The notes beneath the pieces are model-generated. The model saw only the letters and a program-made list of their open reading frames with translations, was not told the origin of the DNA and ran no database searches. A stretch of DNA of 64,000 nt from Rutpela maculata (Eukaryota > Arthropoda > Insecta > Coleoptera > Cerambycidae), in NCBI GenBank assembly GCA_936432065.2, contig OW386287.2:79487804-79551803 (forward strand). Direction: 5' to 3'. Below, one piece after another: positions 24,200-34,094 of the stretch. Both the position numbers and the translations under genes were made by a program. The stretch's first letter is position 1. The number at the start of each line of letters is the position of its first letter.

Positions 24200-24990
24200 T
24201 ATTATTCTAACAATTACTGAATAATCAATTTAAACCAAAACAATAATTTCTTAAATAAAAATAAGAAATAAGAATACGCCCGTCTAGACACAGATTTCAA
24301 ATGATTTTATTTGGAGGAAAATAATTTAATCAATAATAGGCAACTTTCACTTAGACTGTAACTATCTTGTATGAATGCCAAATTGTGTATTTACTTTACA
24401 TTATTTTACCTATAACACTTCTATTTTTCTCAATATCTTGAAAATCAACAAATATTATATACATGTATTTAGAATGAATTAAAAGGTTCTATGTTTGTTA
24501 TTATTTAAAATTTATCTTAAAAATGTAAACAAAATTCACGGCGAGGATTATGTAGCAACATTGTATAAAAACGGCTCTCTTCCAACTTCGTTTGCGTGCT
24601 GCCAGTTGTCACTTCTTGACATAATACAAGTGATAGAGACACGTCGGTTAAATGTATTTGTTGTTTGTTTATGTGGCGTTTGATTTTGTTATTTTATATT
24701 TTATCAGTAAACTATTAAGATGGAGTTGAATTGTGTGAAAAGAGATTTATCCAATTTGCCCAAAGTTGATTATGACAAGATAGATTCTTTCCATAAACAA
24801 TTGTATTTTTGAAGCGATGGGATCAGAAATATTGGAAGCTTGCCACCAAGTTCTACGAATATCCATATTTTTCAATAGTTAAAAAAAATTTCCGGAGCAC
24901 TTATATTTGTCTTTCCACAACTTTTTATCAAACACCTTTTAAATGGCAATATCTATTATTTGTAAATTACAGCAATAGTCCAGTCAACGA
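24200..24990. other. Intron sequence with one short ORF
   Basis: Nothing else recognised. The small frame at 24720-24812 is listed separately. Confidence 0.45.
24720..24812 (+). other. Short ORF of 30 residues, unrecognised
   Basis: ATG at 24720, stop at 24810, starting MELNCVKRDLSNLPKVDYDK. The hydrophilic start with LPKVD resembles N-termini of some repeat-encoded insect proteins, but I cannot assign it. It might be a first exon of a decayed element. Confidence 0.25.
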
Positions 24991-25002
24991 ATGACCTAAA
25001 GG

Positions 25003-25562
25003 ATGGTGAAGAGTACGTGAGCAGGGACCTAAGCGATTACTTTAGAAAGTTGTTCAGGGTGTTTAGGGAGTGAACATACTGTAAGTTCTGATGGTTTGGA
25101 AGTGATCCGGAGGGGGGCAAGAAGAAAGTCCCACTTTTGGTTTTTTCGCTTATATATATTTTTTTCGAATTCGCAACCGTTTTCGAGCTACACGCTCCGG
25201 AAAAGTGAAAATTTTCGAAAAACAGATTTTTACCTGAAAAATAGAAAATTGTATTTTAAAGATTATATCGTTTTCAGTAGGACCTCCGGTGCTTGCAATT
25301 GGCACCAGGGTATCTCCTACATGTTTCCACCCCCAATCTTGAGGGAGCAGCTCATTCCCGAGCCACTGCTGCACTTGGTGGTAAGTACGCCGGGAATGCT
25401 GTTTAGCTGCGCTCTCAGTTGGTGGGAAGGAGCTGATGTTTGGCTTAATATTGCCACTGACCTCATGTCAGACGTCAGGACTTTCAGTATGTTCACTCCC
25501 TAAGCACCCTGAATAACTTTCTAAAGTAATCGCTTAGGTCCCTGCTCACGCACTCTACACCT
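25003..25562. mobile_element. TIR element, ~75-bp arms, 560 bp
   Basis: GAGCAGGGACCTAAGCGATT (25019) and its reverse complement AATCGCTTAGGTCCCTGCTC (25529) lie in arms that also share ACTTTAGAAAGTT.TTCAGG and TTAGGGAGTGAACATACTG. The arms differ at only a few positions. The middle holds a reverse-strand protein fragment (25271-25467). The ATG frame 25096-25503 on the + strand is a shadow. Confidence 0.85.
25271..25467 (-). pseudogene. C-terminal fragment of the PIN/FEN-like repeat family
   Basis: Reverse-strand reading: GNIKPNISSFPPTESAAKQH, then SRRTYHQVQQWLGNELLPQD, then WGWKHVGDTLVPIASTGGP. In the high-copy insect family with HxEADT/DTDV/FTGxD motifs this PPT..A..H..R.YxQVQ.WLG.....WGW...LVPI block is the segment just before the Cys-rich tail. 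So this is a different portion of the same broad family as 18600-20520, but a different subfamily. It lacks the nuclease motifs and Cys tail and lies within the TIR element. Confidence 0.65.
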
Positions 25563-25909
25563 CCTCTATTGATTGAACTACAAATACCTACCTCGATAAA
25601 AGAAATTGAAATGCTTCAAATCAACACGACATTAGAACACGTCTGTCATCTGACTAGCCGTTGACATTGTTGCCATATATTGCTAAATATGTTTTTAAAA
25701 ATCTGATCGGAATTAAAAATTCACGCCTGTTATTATTATTTTTTACAGCACAAAATTAAATTTTGTGTATGAATATATTAAAATTGATTTAATAAATAAG
25801 CTTTATACTCCTGTTTTCTTCAATTATCTTTAGTAGAACTAGAGAAGAGATTTCAACTTGGCAACACCACACTGTTTTGTATAAAACCATTCTATCAACA
25901 AACTAACAC

Positions 25910-25965
25910 AGACTACCTACGTCATCGACAGATTACTTACGTCACGAATTTAAATCGCTTTTCGC
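25910..25965 (+). promoter_or_regulatory. Two tandem CRE-like ACGTCA sites upstream of LINE ORF1
   Basis: CAGACTACCTACGTCATCGA and CAGATTACTTACGTCACGAA lie end to end (25911-25950). TACGTCA resembles a CREB/AP-1 half site. It sits about 300 bp before the ORF1 ATG, where internal LINE promoters lie. Function is inferred. Confidence 0.35.
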
Positions 25966-26246
25966 GCCACTTATTTTAACTTTTGTTTTCTCAAAAAATT
26001 GATAATTATTTTCGCGGAAATCTGTATTGGGAGGTTTGTTTATACATATTCTATGATATTATATTCATAGCGTTCCTAGCGTTCGGATGTGCCCATGCGT
26101 GCCGTCGTGTAAATACTAAATTTTATGTGGTTTAATTGCTGATAAAATTTATAAATTTTAAGTGACTGTAACCGGAAAAGTTCTATGTTCTAGTGTAATA
26201 ATTTCCAGTGACTAATTGTTAGTGTTAAACTAGTTATGTAATTAAA

Positions 26247-27158
26247 ATGTCTCGCTGTGGTAGCTGTAATAATTCAGTTAAAGGGAAAACGCATCCAAGT
26301 ATTTCTTGCAGCGGCCCTTGTAAAAAGCAATACCACTTATCTTGTATCGAAGCGTTAACTGACATAGTGCAGCATATGAAGGATGTACCTGGCCTCAAGT
26401 GGAGATGCATTAATATAAAGGAATTTTTCTTCGACGACAGTAAACTACAATGCATATTTCAAGAGAAGGTAGATACCTTTCTAAATGGATTTAACTCTAT
26501 GCTGGATAATTTAAAAACCCAATATATGGATATGGTAAAAAGTAAACTAACTGGGATGGCTGGTGGTTTAACTAATGTTAATAATGCTACGATAACATCT
26601 ACTATTACTAGCAGTACTGATAACAAACCATTGTATGCATCTGTGTTGCGTAACACTTCTCAACCAGCTGTTACAGTGAAACCAAAAATTACGCAGACTA
26701 ATCAACAGATCAAAACTGATATTCTTATGAATTTTAATCCAGTTAAATCCGATAATAATTTTACCAAAGTTAAACATATAAAGGACGGCGGATTAATAGT
26801 TAGTTGTAGTAGCACAGAAGAAACAACAAAATTTAAAAAATTGGCGCAAGAAAAACTGTCATCAAATTATGAAATCCGCGAAATTAGAGCAGTACTTCCA
26901 AGAATACGAGTTGCTGGTATGTCCGAAAATTTTAACGCAGGCACTCTTCGTGAATATGTTTTCAAACAAAATAGTGATCTGTTTTGTGGTAATGCTGAAT
27001 GCAAAGTAATAAATATAATGCCAACTAAAAAGAACAAAAGTATGTATCAAGCTACTCTGCACCTAGATAGATCGACGTATACTAAGATAATGCACAATGA
27101 ATTTTTATTTATAGGCCTTGACGTATGTAAGGTATATGAGTATTTTGCGATGCTTTAA
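26247..27158 (+). CDS. LINE ORF1 protein, PHD finger plus RNA-binding-like region
   Basis: Open frame of 303 codons. Residues about 4-55 form a PHD-type zinc finger: CGSC, CSGPC, YHLSC, then WRC (Cys4-His-Cys3 pattern). A coiled, Ser/Thr/Asn-rich middle follows, then (about residues 165-300) a region with VKHIKDGGLIVSCSSTEETT and IREIRAVLPRIRVAGM, typical of the RRM-like part of Jockey/CR1-type ORF1. ORF1 proteins bind the element's own RNA to build the RNP for retrotransposition. The frame ends early at TAA (27156): a one-base shift near 27145 separates it from the zinc knuckle downstream in the next frame. The start ATG follows AATTAAA, a usual insect context. The PHD finger is known in some insect LINE ORF1s. 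Confidence 0.8.
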   Translation: MSRCGSCNNSVKGKTHPSISCSGPCKKQYHLSCIEALTDIVQHMKDVPGLKWRCINIKEFFFDDSKLQCIFQEKVDTFLNGFNSMLDNLKTQYMDMVKSKLTGMAGGLTNVNNATITSTITSSTDNKPLYASVLRNTSQPAVTVKPKITQTNQQIKTDILMNFNPVKSDNNFTKVKHIKDGGLIVSCSSTEETTKFKKLAQEKLSSNYEIREIRAVLPRIRVAGMSENFNAGTLREYVFKQNSDLFCGNAECKVINIMPTKKNKSMYQATLHLDRSTYTKIMHNEFLFIGLDVCKVYEYFAML

Positions 27159-27675
27159 ATGTAATGGTTTCAATCACTCAAAATATACCTGCAAAAAAGA
27201 TGTAAACCGCCCGAGATATGCTGAAAATCACAGTTTGGAAAATTGTAATTCAGTTATCTTAAAATGCACTAATTGCACTTCATTAAAAGAAAACAAACAG
27301 TTAGATATCTCTACGGGCCATGCCGCTTGGGATTATAACAATTGTTCCGCATATTTGAAAGCGGTTTCGAAATTAAAATCAGACTTGAGTCATCAATGGC
27401 AACTAGAGTCTTCACTCTTACCTGACATTTCTACTAATAATATGTTTCGTATACGCACGAATCCCTACAGTTGTCAACATTTATCTATCTATTATCAGAA
27501 TGTGCGTGGTTTGAATATAAAACTTAGTGTCATACAAAATACAGAGATACTAAATGAACAGCAGTTTAGAATTTTTAGAGAGGATCGAAATTTGTTAGAA
27601 ACCCATCGTGAAGGGGGAGGTGGAGTTATGTTGGCGGTTAGCTCAGCACTAATGGTTTTGTTGATCCGAAATTAG
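27118..27675 (+). pseudogene. ORF1 zinc knuckle running directly into the start of the ORF2 endonuclease
   Basis: In this frame a CCHC knuckle CFKCNGFNHSKYTC (C-x2-C-x4-H-x4-C) appears, then a second, damaged knuckle (ENHSLENC...LKCTNC), then, with no stop, the N-terminus of the apurinic-type endonuclease (LSIYYQNVRGLNIKL; the Asn is catalytic in the family). After that a short deletion seems to join it to TEILNEQQFRIFREDRN and GGGGVMLAVSS. So ORF1 C-terminus and ORF2 N-terminus are in one frame here. Relatives normally separate them. The frame closes at 27673. Confidence 0.72.
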
Positions 27676-27683
27676 GTGACACT

Positions 27684-28700
27684 TTGTTTAAAAATCTGCA
27701 CTCTATTGATATCGCTGGAGTTAAAATAGTTATAAATCACTACTCTTTTTATATATTTATTATTTACATTCCTCCCAGAACCTCTGTGGAGATGTATCAT
27801 GCTTTGTTTCATGCTTTTTGCTCTCTCAACTTTATTTATAATTCTGATATTTTAATACTAGGTGATTTCAATATACCTGAGTACTGAACCCTTACATCTA
27901 ATACACCTTCCTCATTGACTCTTCATTCACTAGTAAACTTTCAAAACTTTCTTAACCTAAAGCAATTTAACGGAGTAAAAAATACAAATAACCGATTACT
28001 AGACCTAGTTTTATCTAATAAAACTCGAGAGGGCTATTGACATTCTCATTGAAGAGGACGACCATCATCCTGCTCGTATTTCGACATTTAGTATCATAAA
28101 AAATCACGAAAATCATAAAATTAAATCTAATTCTAATTATAAATTTAACTTTAAGAAAGCTAACTTCCACATCTTTTATGAAACATTAGCTCAAACAGAT
28201 TGGGATTTTTTAAATAATTCTGAAACTGTAGACGAAGATAGTGATCGGTTCTATTCCAAATTAAACTCAATATTTATTAACGCTGTACCTCAATCTAAAA
28301 CTTTAAAAAGAACATATCCACCCTGGTTTGACTATCCGGTAATTAAATCTATTGAAGAGAAGCATAAAGCGTTAAATAAATACAAGCAAACAGGTGATGT
28401 AACTTATCAGAACGAATTTAAAAGAGGCGAAAAGTGAAAATAGATTCCGATAACTCTTATAAAATATATTGTAATCATGTTGAGGAAAATATAAGTAATG
28501 ATCCGTCCTTGTTTTGGCAATTTATTAATTATAAACGTAGTTCATATGACCTACCAAACTTTATGAATTACAATAATGAATATCTATCTGACCCTCAACA
28601 AATTACTAATTCTTTTGCTAACATTTTCAGCAATCTTATTCTGAATCTGAAAATATCACACATAATCTTAAAAATTTTGTTGAGAGTAGCTCATATTTAA
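27684..28700 (+). pseudogene. LINE ORF2 endonuclease C-terminal part and linker
   Basis: Broken frames include YIFIIYIPPRTSVEMYHALF and SDILILGDFNIPEY (27750-27887). The GDFN motif is the conserved Asp-Asn pair of the AP-type endonuclease. Further pieces up to 28434-28700 (NISNDPSLFWQFINYKRSS, LSDPQQITNSFANIFSN) are the endonuclease-RT linker seen in Jockey/CR1 elements. Several stops and shifts. Confidence 0.75.
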
Positions 28701-28720
28701 ATATAGCCTGTTTTACGGAA

Positions 28721-29645
28721 GTGGAAGTATTTAAAACATTAAAGAAAATTAAACCTAAATTAACTTCTGGGCCTGATGGCATCCCCGCATTCATATTACG
28801 TGATTGTGCTGCTATTTTTGCTAGCCCCCATCCTACATTATTTAACTTATCACTAAAGTCCTCTAAATTTCCACTACAGTGGAAATTATCAAAAATAATT
28901 CCAGTCTTTAAGAAGAGTGATCGATCCGATATTTGTAACCACCGTCCGATAGTAATAATAAATAATTTTGCTAAAGCATTTGAAATTATCTTACACCATT
29001 TTATATTTAACCATGTAAGACATCAAATATCAACAGCTCAAAACGGATTCTTCAAAGGCCGTTCAACAGTTACGAATTTAATTAATATTACAGAGTTTAT
29101 TTCTGACTCTATTGATAAGGATATACTGACTTTTCAAAGGCATTTGATAGACTGAATCATGACATCCTTTTAGAAAAATTTTAATTTTTTGGATTTTCGG
29201 ATAACCTCATTGCACTTTTTAAATCCTACCTAACTGATAGGAGACAATATGTTGTATTTCATGGTTTTAGATCTTAGCTACGTCAAGGTTCAAATTTAGG
29301 GCCACTTTTTTAAATTTGTTTGTTAACGACATAGTAGACAATATCACTGTTAACTGCCTTCTATATGGGGATGACTTAAAACTATTTTGCAATGTGGCGT
29401 GTGAATATGATTGCCTTGAAATGAAAAATAATATTGCTCGTATTAATACATGGTGTATAATAAATAAATTACCTTCAAATAAAGCAAAATGTAACACTAT
29501 GACATTTACAACAAAACATAATGTTATTGTATTTGATCACAAATTAAACAATCACACACTTTCCCGTCCTGACACGTTTTGTGACTTGGTGTGACATTTG
29601 ATAAAAAATTAACGTTTGTAAACCACATCGAACTTACTATCAGTA
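28721..29645 (+). pseudogene. LINE ORF2 reverse transcriptase, frameshifted
   Basis: 28721-29155 reads KIKPKLTSGPDGIPAFILRD, PLQWKLSKIIPVFKKSDRSD, NHRPIVIINNFAKAFEII and AQNGFFKGRSTVTNLI, i.e. RT motifs 0-2a of Jockey-like LINEs. After shifts, 29316-29594 has FVNDIVDNITVNCLLYGDDL: YGDD stands where Jockey elements have YADD, the catalytic motif. The palm segment between (AFD-type motif) is damaged (DKDILTFQRHLID). The RT makes cDNA at the nicked target; here it cannot function. Confidence 0.85.
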
Positions 29646-30449
29646 AGTTATAGAACACTGGGTTTTGTCATTAGAAACTCCGGACATTTTAATAACGTTA
29701 ATACATTAACACAACTGTACACTACTCTTGTTAGACCACATCTTGAGTATGCTTCAATAGTATGGTGTCCTGTTTATAATGTACACATACAAAATTTGGA
29801 AAGGCTTCAACGTTGATTTCTAAAATATGCGTCTTTTAAGACTGATGGGACCTATCCTGCTATTGGTTACCCACATCAAGAACTACTACTATCTAAATTT
29901 TCCCTAGACAGTCTAGAAAACCGTAGACAAGTATCACGATTAATTTTCTTATATAAAATTTTACATGGTAACATCGACTGTGGAGAAATTTTAAGTATGC
30001 TTAATTTCCAAATTCCTAGGGCGGCCTCTAGGCACAACAATTTATTTTACTTGCCATTTCCAAGAACAAATGTAAAGAAATTTTCTTGTATTTAGCAAAT
30101 GTGTAATATATATAATAATTTGAATACTTCTTTAGATATTTTCACCTGCAGTGCTGCAAACATAAAAAAATTGTCTCTAGCTTAAATATATGTTTGTTCT
30201 TTCTTGTTGACTTGCGAACAATTTAGAGTTTACTTCTTACATTCACTTTGTTTTGTATATAGCAAATGCATTGTATTAGGTTAATTTAGTTTATTTAGTT
30301 TAGTTTATTAGTTTAGATCAGATATATAAATAATATTTATATATATTTTTGTTCATAATCAAGATAAGTATTGAATTATTTTGCATTTCCTATTCTGTAA
30401 TTGGGTTTCACTTGTTGAATAGTGTACCAAATAAATAAAATAAATAAAT
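29646..30449 (+). pseudogene. LINE ORF2 C-terminus, 3' UTR and AAAT tail
   Basis: Decayed coding sequence with LYTTLVRPHLEYASIVWCPV (29718-29775) and IQNLERLQR, a hallmark of the Jockey/CR1 post-RT region. Then noncoding 3' UTR and repeated AAATA units at 30428-30449. Confidence 0.75.
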
Positions 30450-32061
30450 TATGCCATAAAAAAGATTGGAAAATACCCCATTCGAAAATTGGATTCTACA
30501 TATTTTCATTAAGCAATCTTGAAAAAAATCAGCTAGTTATCAATAAATTTTTGAAAGTCGTTATTTCGGCATGTTTGTGGTGGTAGACACCCTTAATGTT
30601 CCAAAATTTTTGTCGGACAATTTTTTTCTCGAGCGTTTCATCAAGTTTTCTTGCGACTACATTTTGTAAAAGTACAGTATCTAAATTTTTGATACAACGG
30701 GAAATGCACGTCTTTCGAAAAAATGGGAGGAAAGAAGTGGTAGACTAGGCGTAATTATGCCATACAAGAAATTATAAGAGGATATGTAAAAATTACACTT
30801 TATGCAGGCGGGCACCTAGACTAATACCACAAATATTAGATAACTCGAATCCAAAAACGAAGGTTGTCTGGAAGGGGGTTATATATTCGAAAAAAGCATT
30901 GCCCACCGACATTTCCAGTATCGGAGCTTATAAATAATAAAGTATTATTATATTTTTAAATGAGGAAATTTATTCCTGGCTATGTTTAATACAAATCTTT
31001 CAGAGTTTCAATACTCATTTTTTATAATTAAAAGTTGTCTTGCCAACAAAAACGATGTCAGTCAGTACTATAATTAATGAGTTTCTTTTTAATTCTATAA
31101 GAACATATGTACTTTAATATAATTGTCATTTCAATTAGAAAGACCGTTCCACACCATGTATGTCTGGGCATTTCGGAATTAAAGCCACTTCGTTAGATTA
31201 TTTACTTTAGAGTTACGTAAACACCAGCAATGGAAATATTGACAATTCGATTGGAAGGTTGCAGTGTCAAATAATACGTTGGATATTCTGAAGGGATACA
31301 ATTAAATTTGGAACGGAATTTATATAGTTAATAGCATTTCGATGTATGTGCATCATTATCATGTTCGAGCGCTAGTGGGTTTGTTTGATTTTAGATATGG
31401 TGGAAGATTCTGTGCAAGCTAATTCAAATGTTTCCTTAACGAATTTCACGTGGCAACGTGACCTAATAAGAGCTGGTCGATTGTGTTTGCGTTTTATATT
31501 CTCAACTGAGCTAGTTTTTCTGAATTTACCATAATAATCTCGATAGATTTATGAATGAATTTTTTTAAATATGCAAGTTGTTGCTCTCGCACAGTTATTA
31601 TTTTTCGTATAAAGATTAGGATTTCAATTCTTTCAGGCAAAGTGCAGACTTCGGTGCACACCATTCAATAATAATCATTAATTTAGATTTTTCATACGAA
31701 TACATTTTTTTTCTGTAAAAGAGGCCATTTTTCTTTTCATTTCATTAGAGTAATACTTTGAAGTCGATTTTAGAAAAACAAAACTGGTGAACCAAGAGCA
31801 AAAAGTTGTGTTTATAGTATTCTGTTTATGTGTAACCAACATTGTCTGGATGAGTCATGCAGATCTTTCGGTATAAGATCTGGTGAATGCTTTAGGAAAA
31901 ATGAGATTCAGAAATCAAAGATTTGCGAACACGTTTGGGAAAGCCAGCATATAGTACAGTCAATCTGTCATTTGACCCACGAATAATTCCTACAAGAGAT
32001 TTTCTTTTTTATACTATAGAGGGGCTTGCCCGAGTCATTAATTGATGGTTTCCACAAAAAT
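30450..32061. other. Intron sequence; start resembles the 23.8-kb repeat
   Basis: 30466-30620 contains copies of the dispersed repeat of 23745-24180 (GGAAAATACCCCATT; TTTTTGTCGGACAATT). The rest shows no gene. Confidence 0.5.
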
Positions 32062-32319
32062 ATTGTGTCTAGGGTTTGGGTCCCGGGACGTCTCGTATCT
32101 CGAAGTCCCGGGAAGTCCCAAATTTAATTGTCTCGTGTTCCGGGACTTTCGAGTCGAGACTCGAGACATTTTGTAATAATTTATTAACAACAGATCATAA
32201 TAAGCTTCATTAGTTCAGGCTTCCCGCACTCTGTCACTGAGCGCCATCTGTTAGTTTAACGAGTAATTACTTGATACTCGTACGTACGTAACTTACTATA
32301 CACAATAAAACCGACATCT

Positions 32320-32441
32320 ATTGAAAACATCTTTTCGGAGGCATTATTACAAAAATCAGAAACGGATTGTCGGACAAAGTTGTTAATGCACTAATTTTTT
32401 TAAAAGAATATTTCATTAAATTAGGAAAAAAGACTAATTGA
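32320..32441 (+). pseudogene. hAT transposase C-terminal (dimerisation) remnant
   Basis: Reads IENIFSEALLQKSET, then after a one-base shift RNGLSDKVVNALIFLKEYF, ending at TGA (32439). This corresponds to the hAT-C motif (FS.AG.....RN.L....v..L.FLK). It has one frameshift, and the N-terminal catalytic parts are absent. Confidence 0.78.
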
Positions 32442-32760
32442 TAGGGCTAGTGCGACGATCGCGGCGAACTGCGACCGCCTAGTAAAATCACATTGTTTTG
32501 AGCCTTTCCACTCTCGGAACTCCAAGAGATATCGTTACCACCTTCGACTAGAAAGAATACGGGTTTAGAGGCGTTCAGGCATAATCCCACGGATCGTAGC
32601 TTCGCACCACCGTCCGCCCGCTCGAGCGAGTGCGTGAACCAAATGTCCGAACCTGCGGATCCTCTCGTACTGATCAGAATTACTACCGCAGCGACGAGTC
32701 ATCAGTAGGGTAAAACTAACCTATCTCACGACGGTATAAACCCAGCTCACGTTCCCCATT
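32442..32760 (-). pseudogene. 28S rRNA fragment (3' region), reverse strand
   Basis: The reverse complement is a highly conserved part of the large-subunit rRNA near its 3' end. It includes GTCGTGAGATAGGTTAGTTT, CAGTACGAGAGGATCCGCAG (sarcin-ricin loop neighbourhood), GGTTCGGACATTTGGTTCAC, GTGGGATTATGCCTGAACGC and GATCGTCGCACTAGCCC. It is about 320 bp, far too short to be functional, and lies inside a hAT element. GACTAAT flanks it on both sides (32432-32438, 32761-32767), which looks like a target-site duplication of a separate insertion. Conservation is high, suggesting a fairly recent origin. Confidence 0.92.
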
Positions 32761-33076
32761 GACTAATGGCCTAAATGATGAATATTGATGATTAGTCTAA
32801 GTCTGTTTTATGTTTTATCATTATAATATTTTATTTCCAAAATATGAATCTGTGTATGAGAATTAAACATACCAATTGTTTAGACTTTGACTAACGTTGG
32901 AAATGTTAGAATTTGATTTTATGTTCAATAAATGTTGATTTTTACTAAAATGGCGATTTTGTTGATACATCTCACCAAAAATGAACTCGATTCTAATTTT
33001 ATTTTGAAAAGTCTCGAAGTCCCGGGACGTCCCAGGACTTTGAAAATGTCGAGACTTCCCAAACCCTAATCGTGTC

Positions 33077-34070
33077 ATAAAATTTCCCAGCAGCTCAAAG
33101 CGGATTATCCCATACAACGGCGTCCAGTCAATCCTCCTGTACGCAGCCCCAGTATGGTATAAGGTGAAGAGGATCAGATACAGGGCAATGCTGGAGAAAG
33201 CACAGAGGCAGGCCGTTTCTAGAGATTTGACCGTTGGTGTGCAAAATCTAAAATGCCGCCCCATACTTCAAAACTGATGTGCGGGAGGGAGAAAATCTAA
33301 AAACTTCTAAAAAAAAATTTTGTGCATAATCTAAAATGCCACCTCATACTTCAAAATTTATGAGCGCGGGGTGTGGGTCTAAAAAAAAATTTCTAACAAT
33401 ATAAAAATTAAATCTAAAAAATAATTGATGAACGGGGGGGGGGCGGGCCGCCCCTAAACTGGACGGAGGTGTTCTGTGAACATCTCGAACACCTGCTCTA
33501 CACGGCCCTGCTCAGAGGACGATACTTATTAGAGTTGCGGGAGCCCATAAAATCGCCTCAACAAGGTAGTTCAAGTCATAACAGGAGCTCCACCAATCGA
33601 GCTATTAGTCTAGGAAAGGAAGAACACCCACGAAGCTGAAAACGAGCATCTACCGAGCTGCAAGAAACGGGGACCAAACCGTTACAAAATGGCGAAACAC
33701 ATGGGATGAGGAAACAAACGTGGCGCAGTGGACAAAGAGACTAATACCACAGTTTAAGCCTTGGGTTAACTGTGAATTTAGGGAAACTGACTATTTCCTA
33801 ACCTAATTCCTGACTGGTCACAGTTTTTTCAGGAATTACACCAAAAGAATTAGGAAGTCACCAGATGAAGAGGTGTATTTACCGCGGAGAAAACGACACA
33901 GCTGAACACACTATACTAAGGTGCCCGAAATGGGAGGAGAAACTGGACATCGGTGTGAGAATAACGATAGAAAATATAATTCCCCTCATGCTGACTAATA
34001 GAGGAAAATGGAGAACAGCGAAAAGATTGATTAAGGTGATTATGGTATTTAGCTTGGGTTAGAGTCCCGT
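33077..34070 (+). pseudogene. LINE fragment, R1-like C-terminal region
   Basis: Broken + strand frames: IPYNGVQSILLYAAPVWYKV and MLEKAQRQAVSRDL (33100-33230); an interrupting G-rich minisatellite (33241-33450); ITGAPPIELL (33580); WDEETNVAQWTKRLIPQFKP and FRETDYFLTQFLTGH with shifts (33700-33830); then CIYRGENDTAEHTILRCPKW and TNRGKWRTAKRLIKVIMV (33865-34050). The C...DTAEHT...CP.W zinc-binding end and LLYxAPxW segment are typical of the post-RT part of R1/I-type LINEs. RT itself is missing (5' truncated or removed next to the hAT insertion). Confidence 0.7.
33241..33450. repeat. G-rich minisatellite, ~83-bp unit, inside LINE
   Basis: AATCTAAAATGCC and CATACTTCAAAA recur at 33245 and 33328, followed by GCGGGAGGGA or GAGCGCGGGGTGTGGG; a third, weaker copy ends with a run of G and GGGCCGCCCC (33437-33453). 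Interrupts the LINE frame. Confidence 0.7.
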
Positions 34071-34094
34071 ACTACCCACCGCGACAGAGTTGGT

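Larger units (their letters stand above)
25900..30449 (+). mobile_element. Non-LTR retrotransposon (Jockey/CR1-like), nearly full length but broken
   Basis: Contains in order: an apparent 5' UTR, ORF1 with a PHD finger (26247), CCHC zinc knuckle, endonuclease pieces (27480-27990), RT (28721-29640), a C-terminal part, 3' UTR, and a tail of (AAAT)n ending about 30449. All parts are on the + strand, the same as the host gene. Frameshifts and stops occur throughout ORF2, so the copy is dead. The 5' end is uncertain. Confidence 0.88.
32062..33076 (+). mobile_element. hAT-family transposon relic with 8-bp target duplication
   Basis: The element spans 32070-33068 (999 bp). Ends are TAGGGTTTGGG (32070) and its inverse CCCAAACCCTA (33058-33068). 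Flanks are ATTGTGTC (32062-32069) and ATCGTGTC (33069-33076), 7 of 8 identical, the size expected for hAT. Near both ends are arrays of GTCCCGGGA and GTCTCGA motifs, likely transposase-binding subterminal repeats. Inside are a remnant of the hAT C-terminal dimerisation region (32320-32441) and a 28S rRNA fragment (32442-32760). Confidence 0.88.

Noticed and set aside
25096..25503. 135-codon + strand ORF
   Set aside because: It runs through TIR arm and the reverse complement of a recognisable reverse-strand protein fragment; it is a shadow.
26234..27062. Four reverse-strand ORFs opposite LINE ORF1
   Set aside because: Shadows of the PHD-finger ORF1, which reads on the + strand.
32863..33264. 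133-codon reverse-strand ORF
   Set aside because: Crosses the hAT end, the target duplication and a LINE fragment that reads on the + strand; it is incidental.
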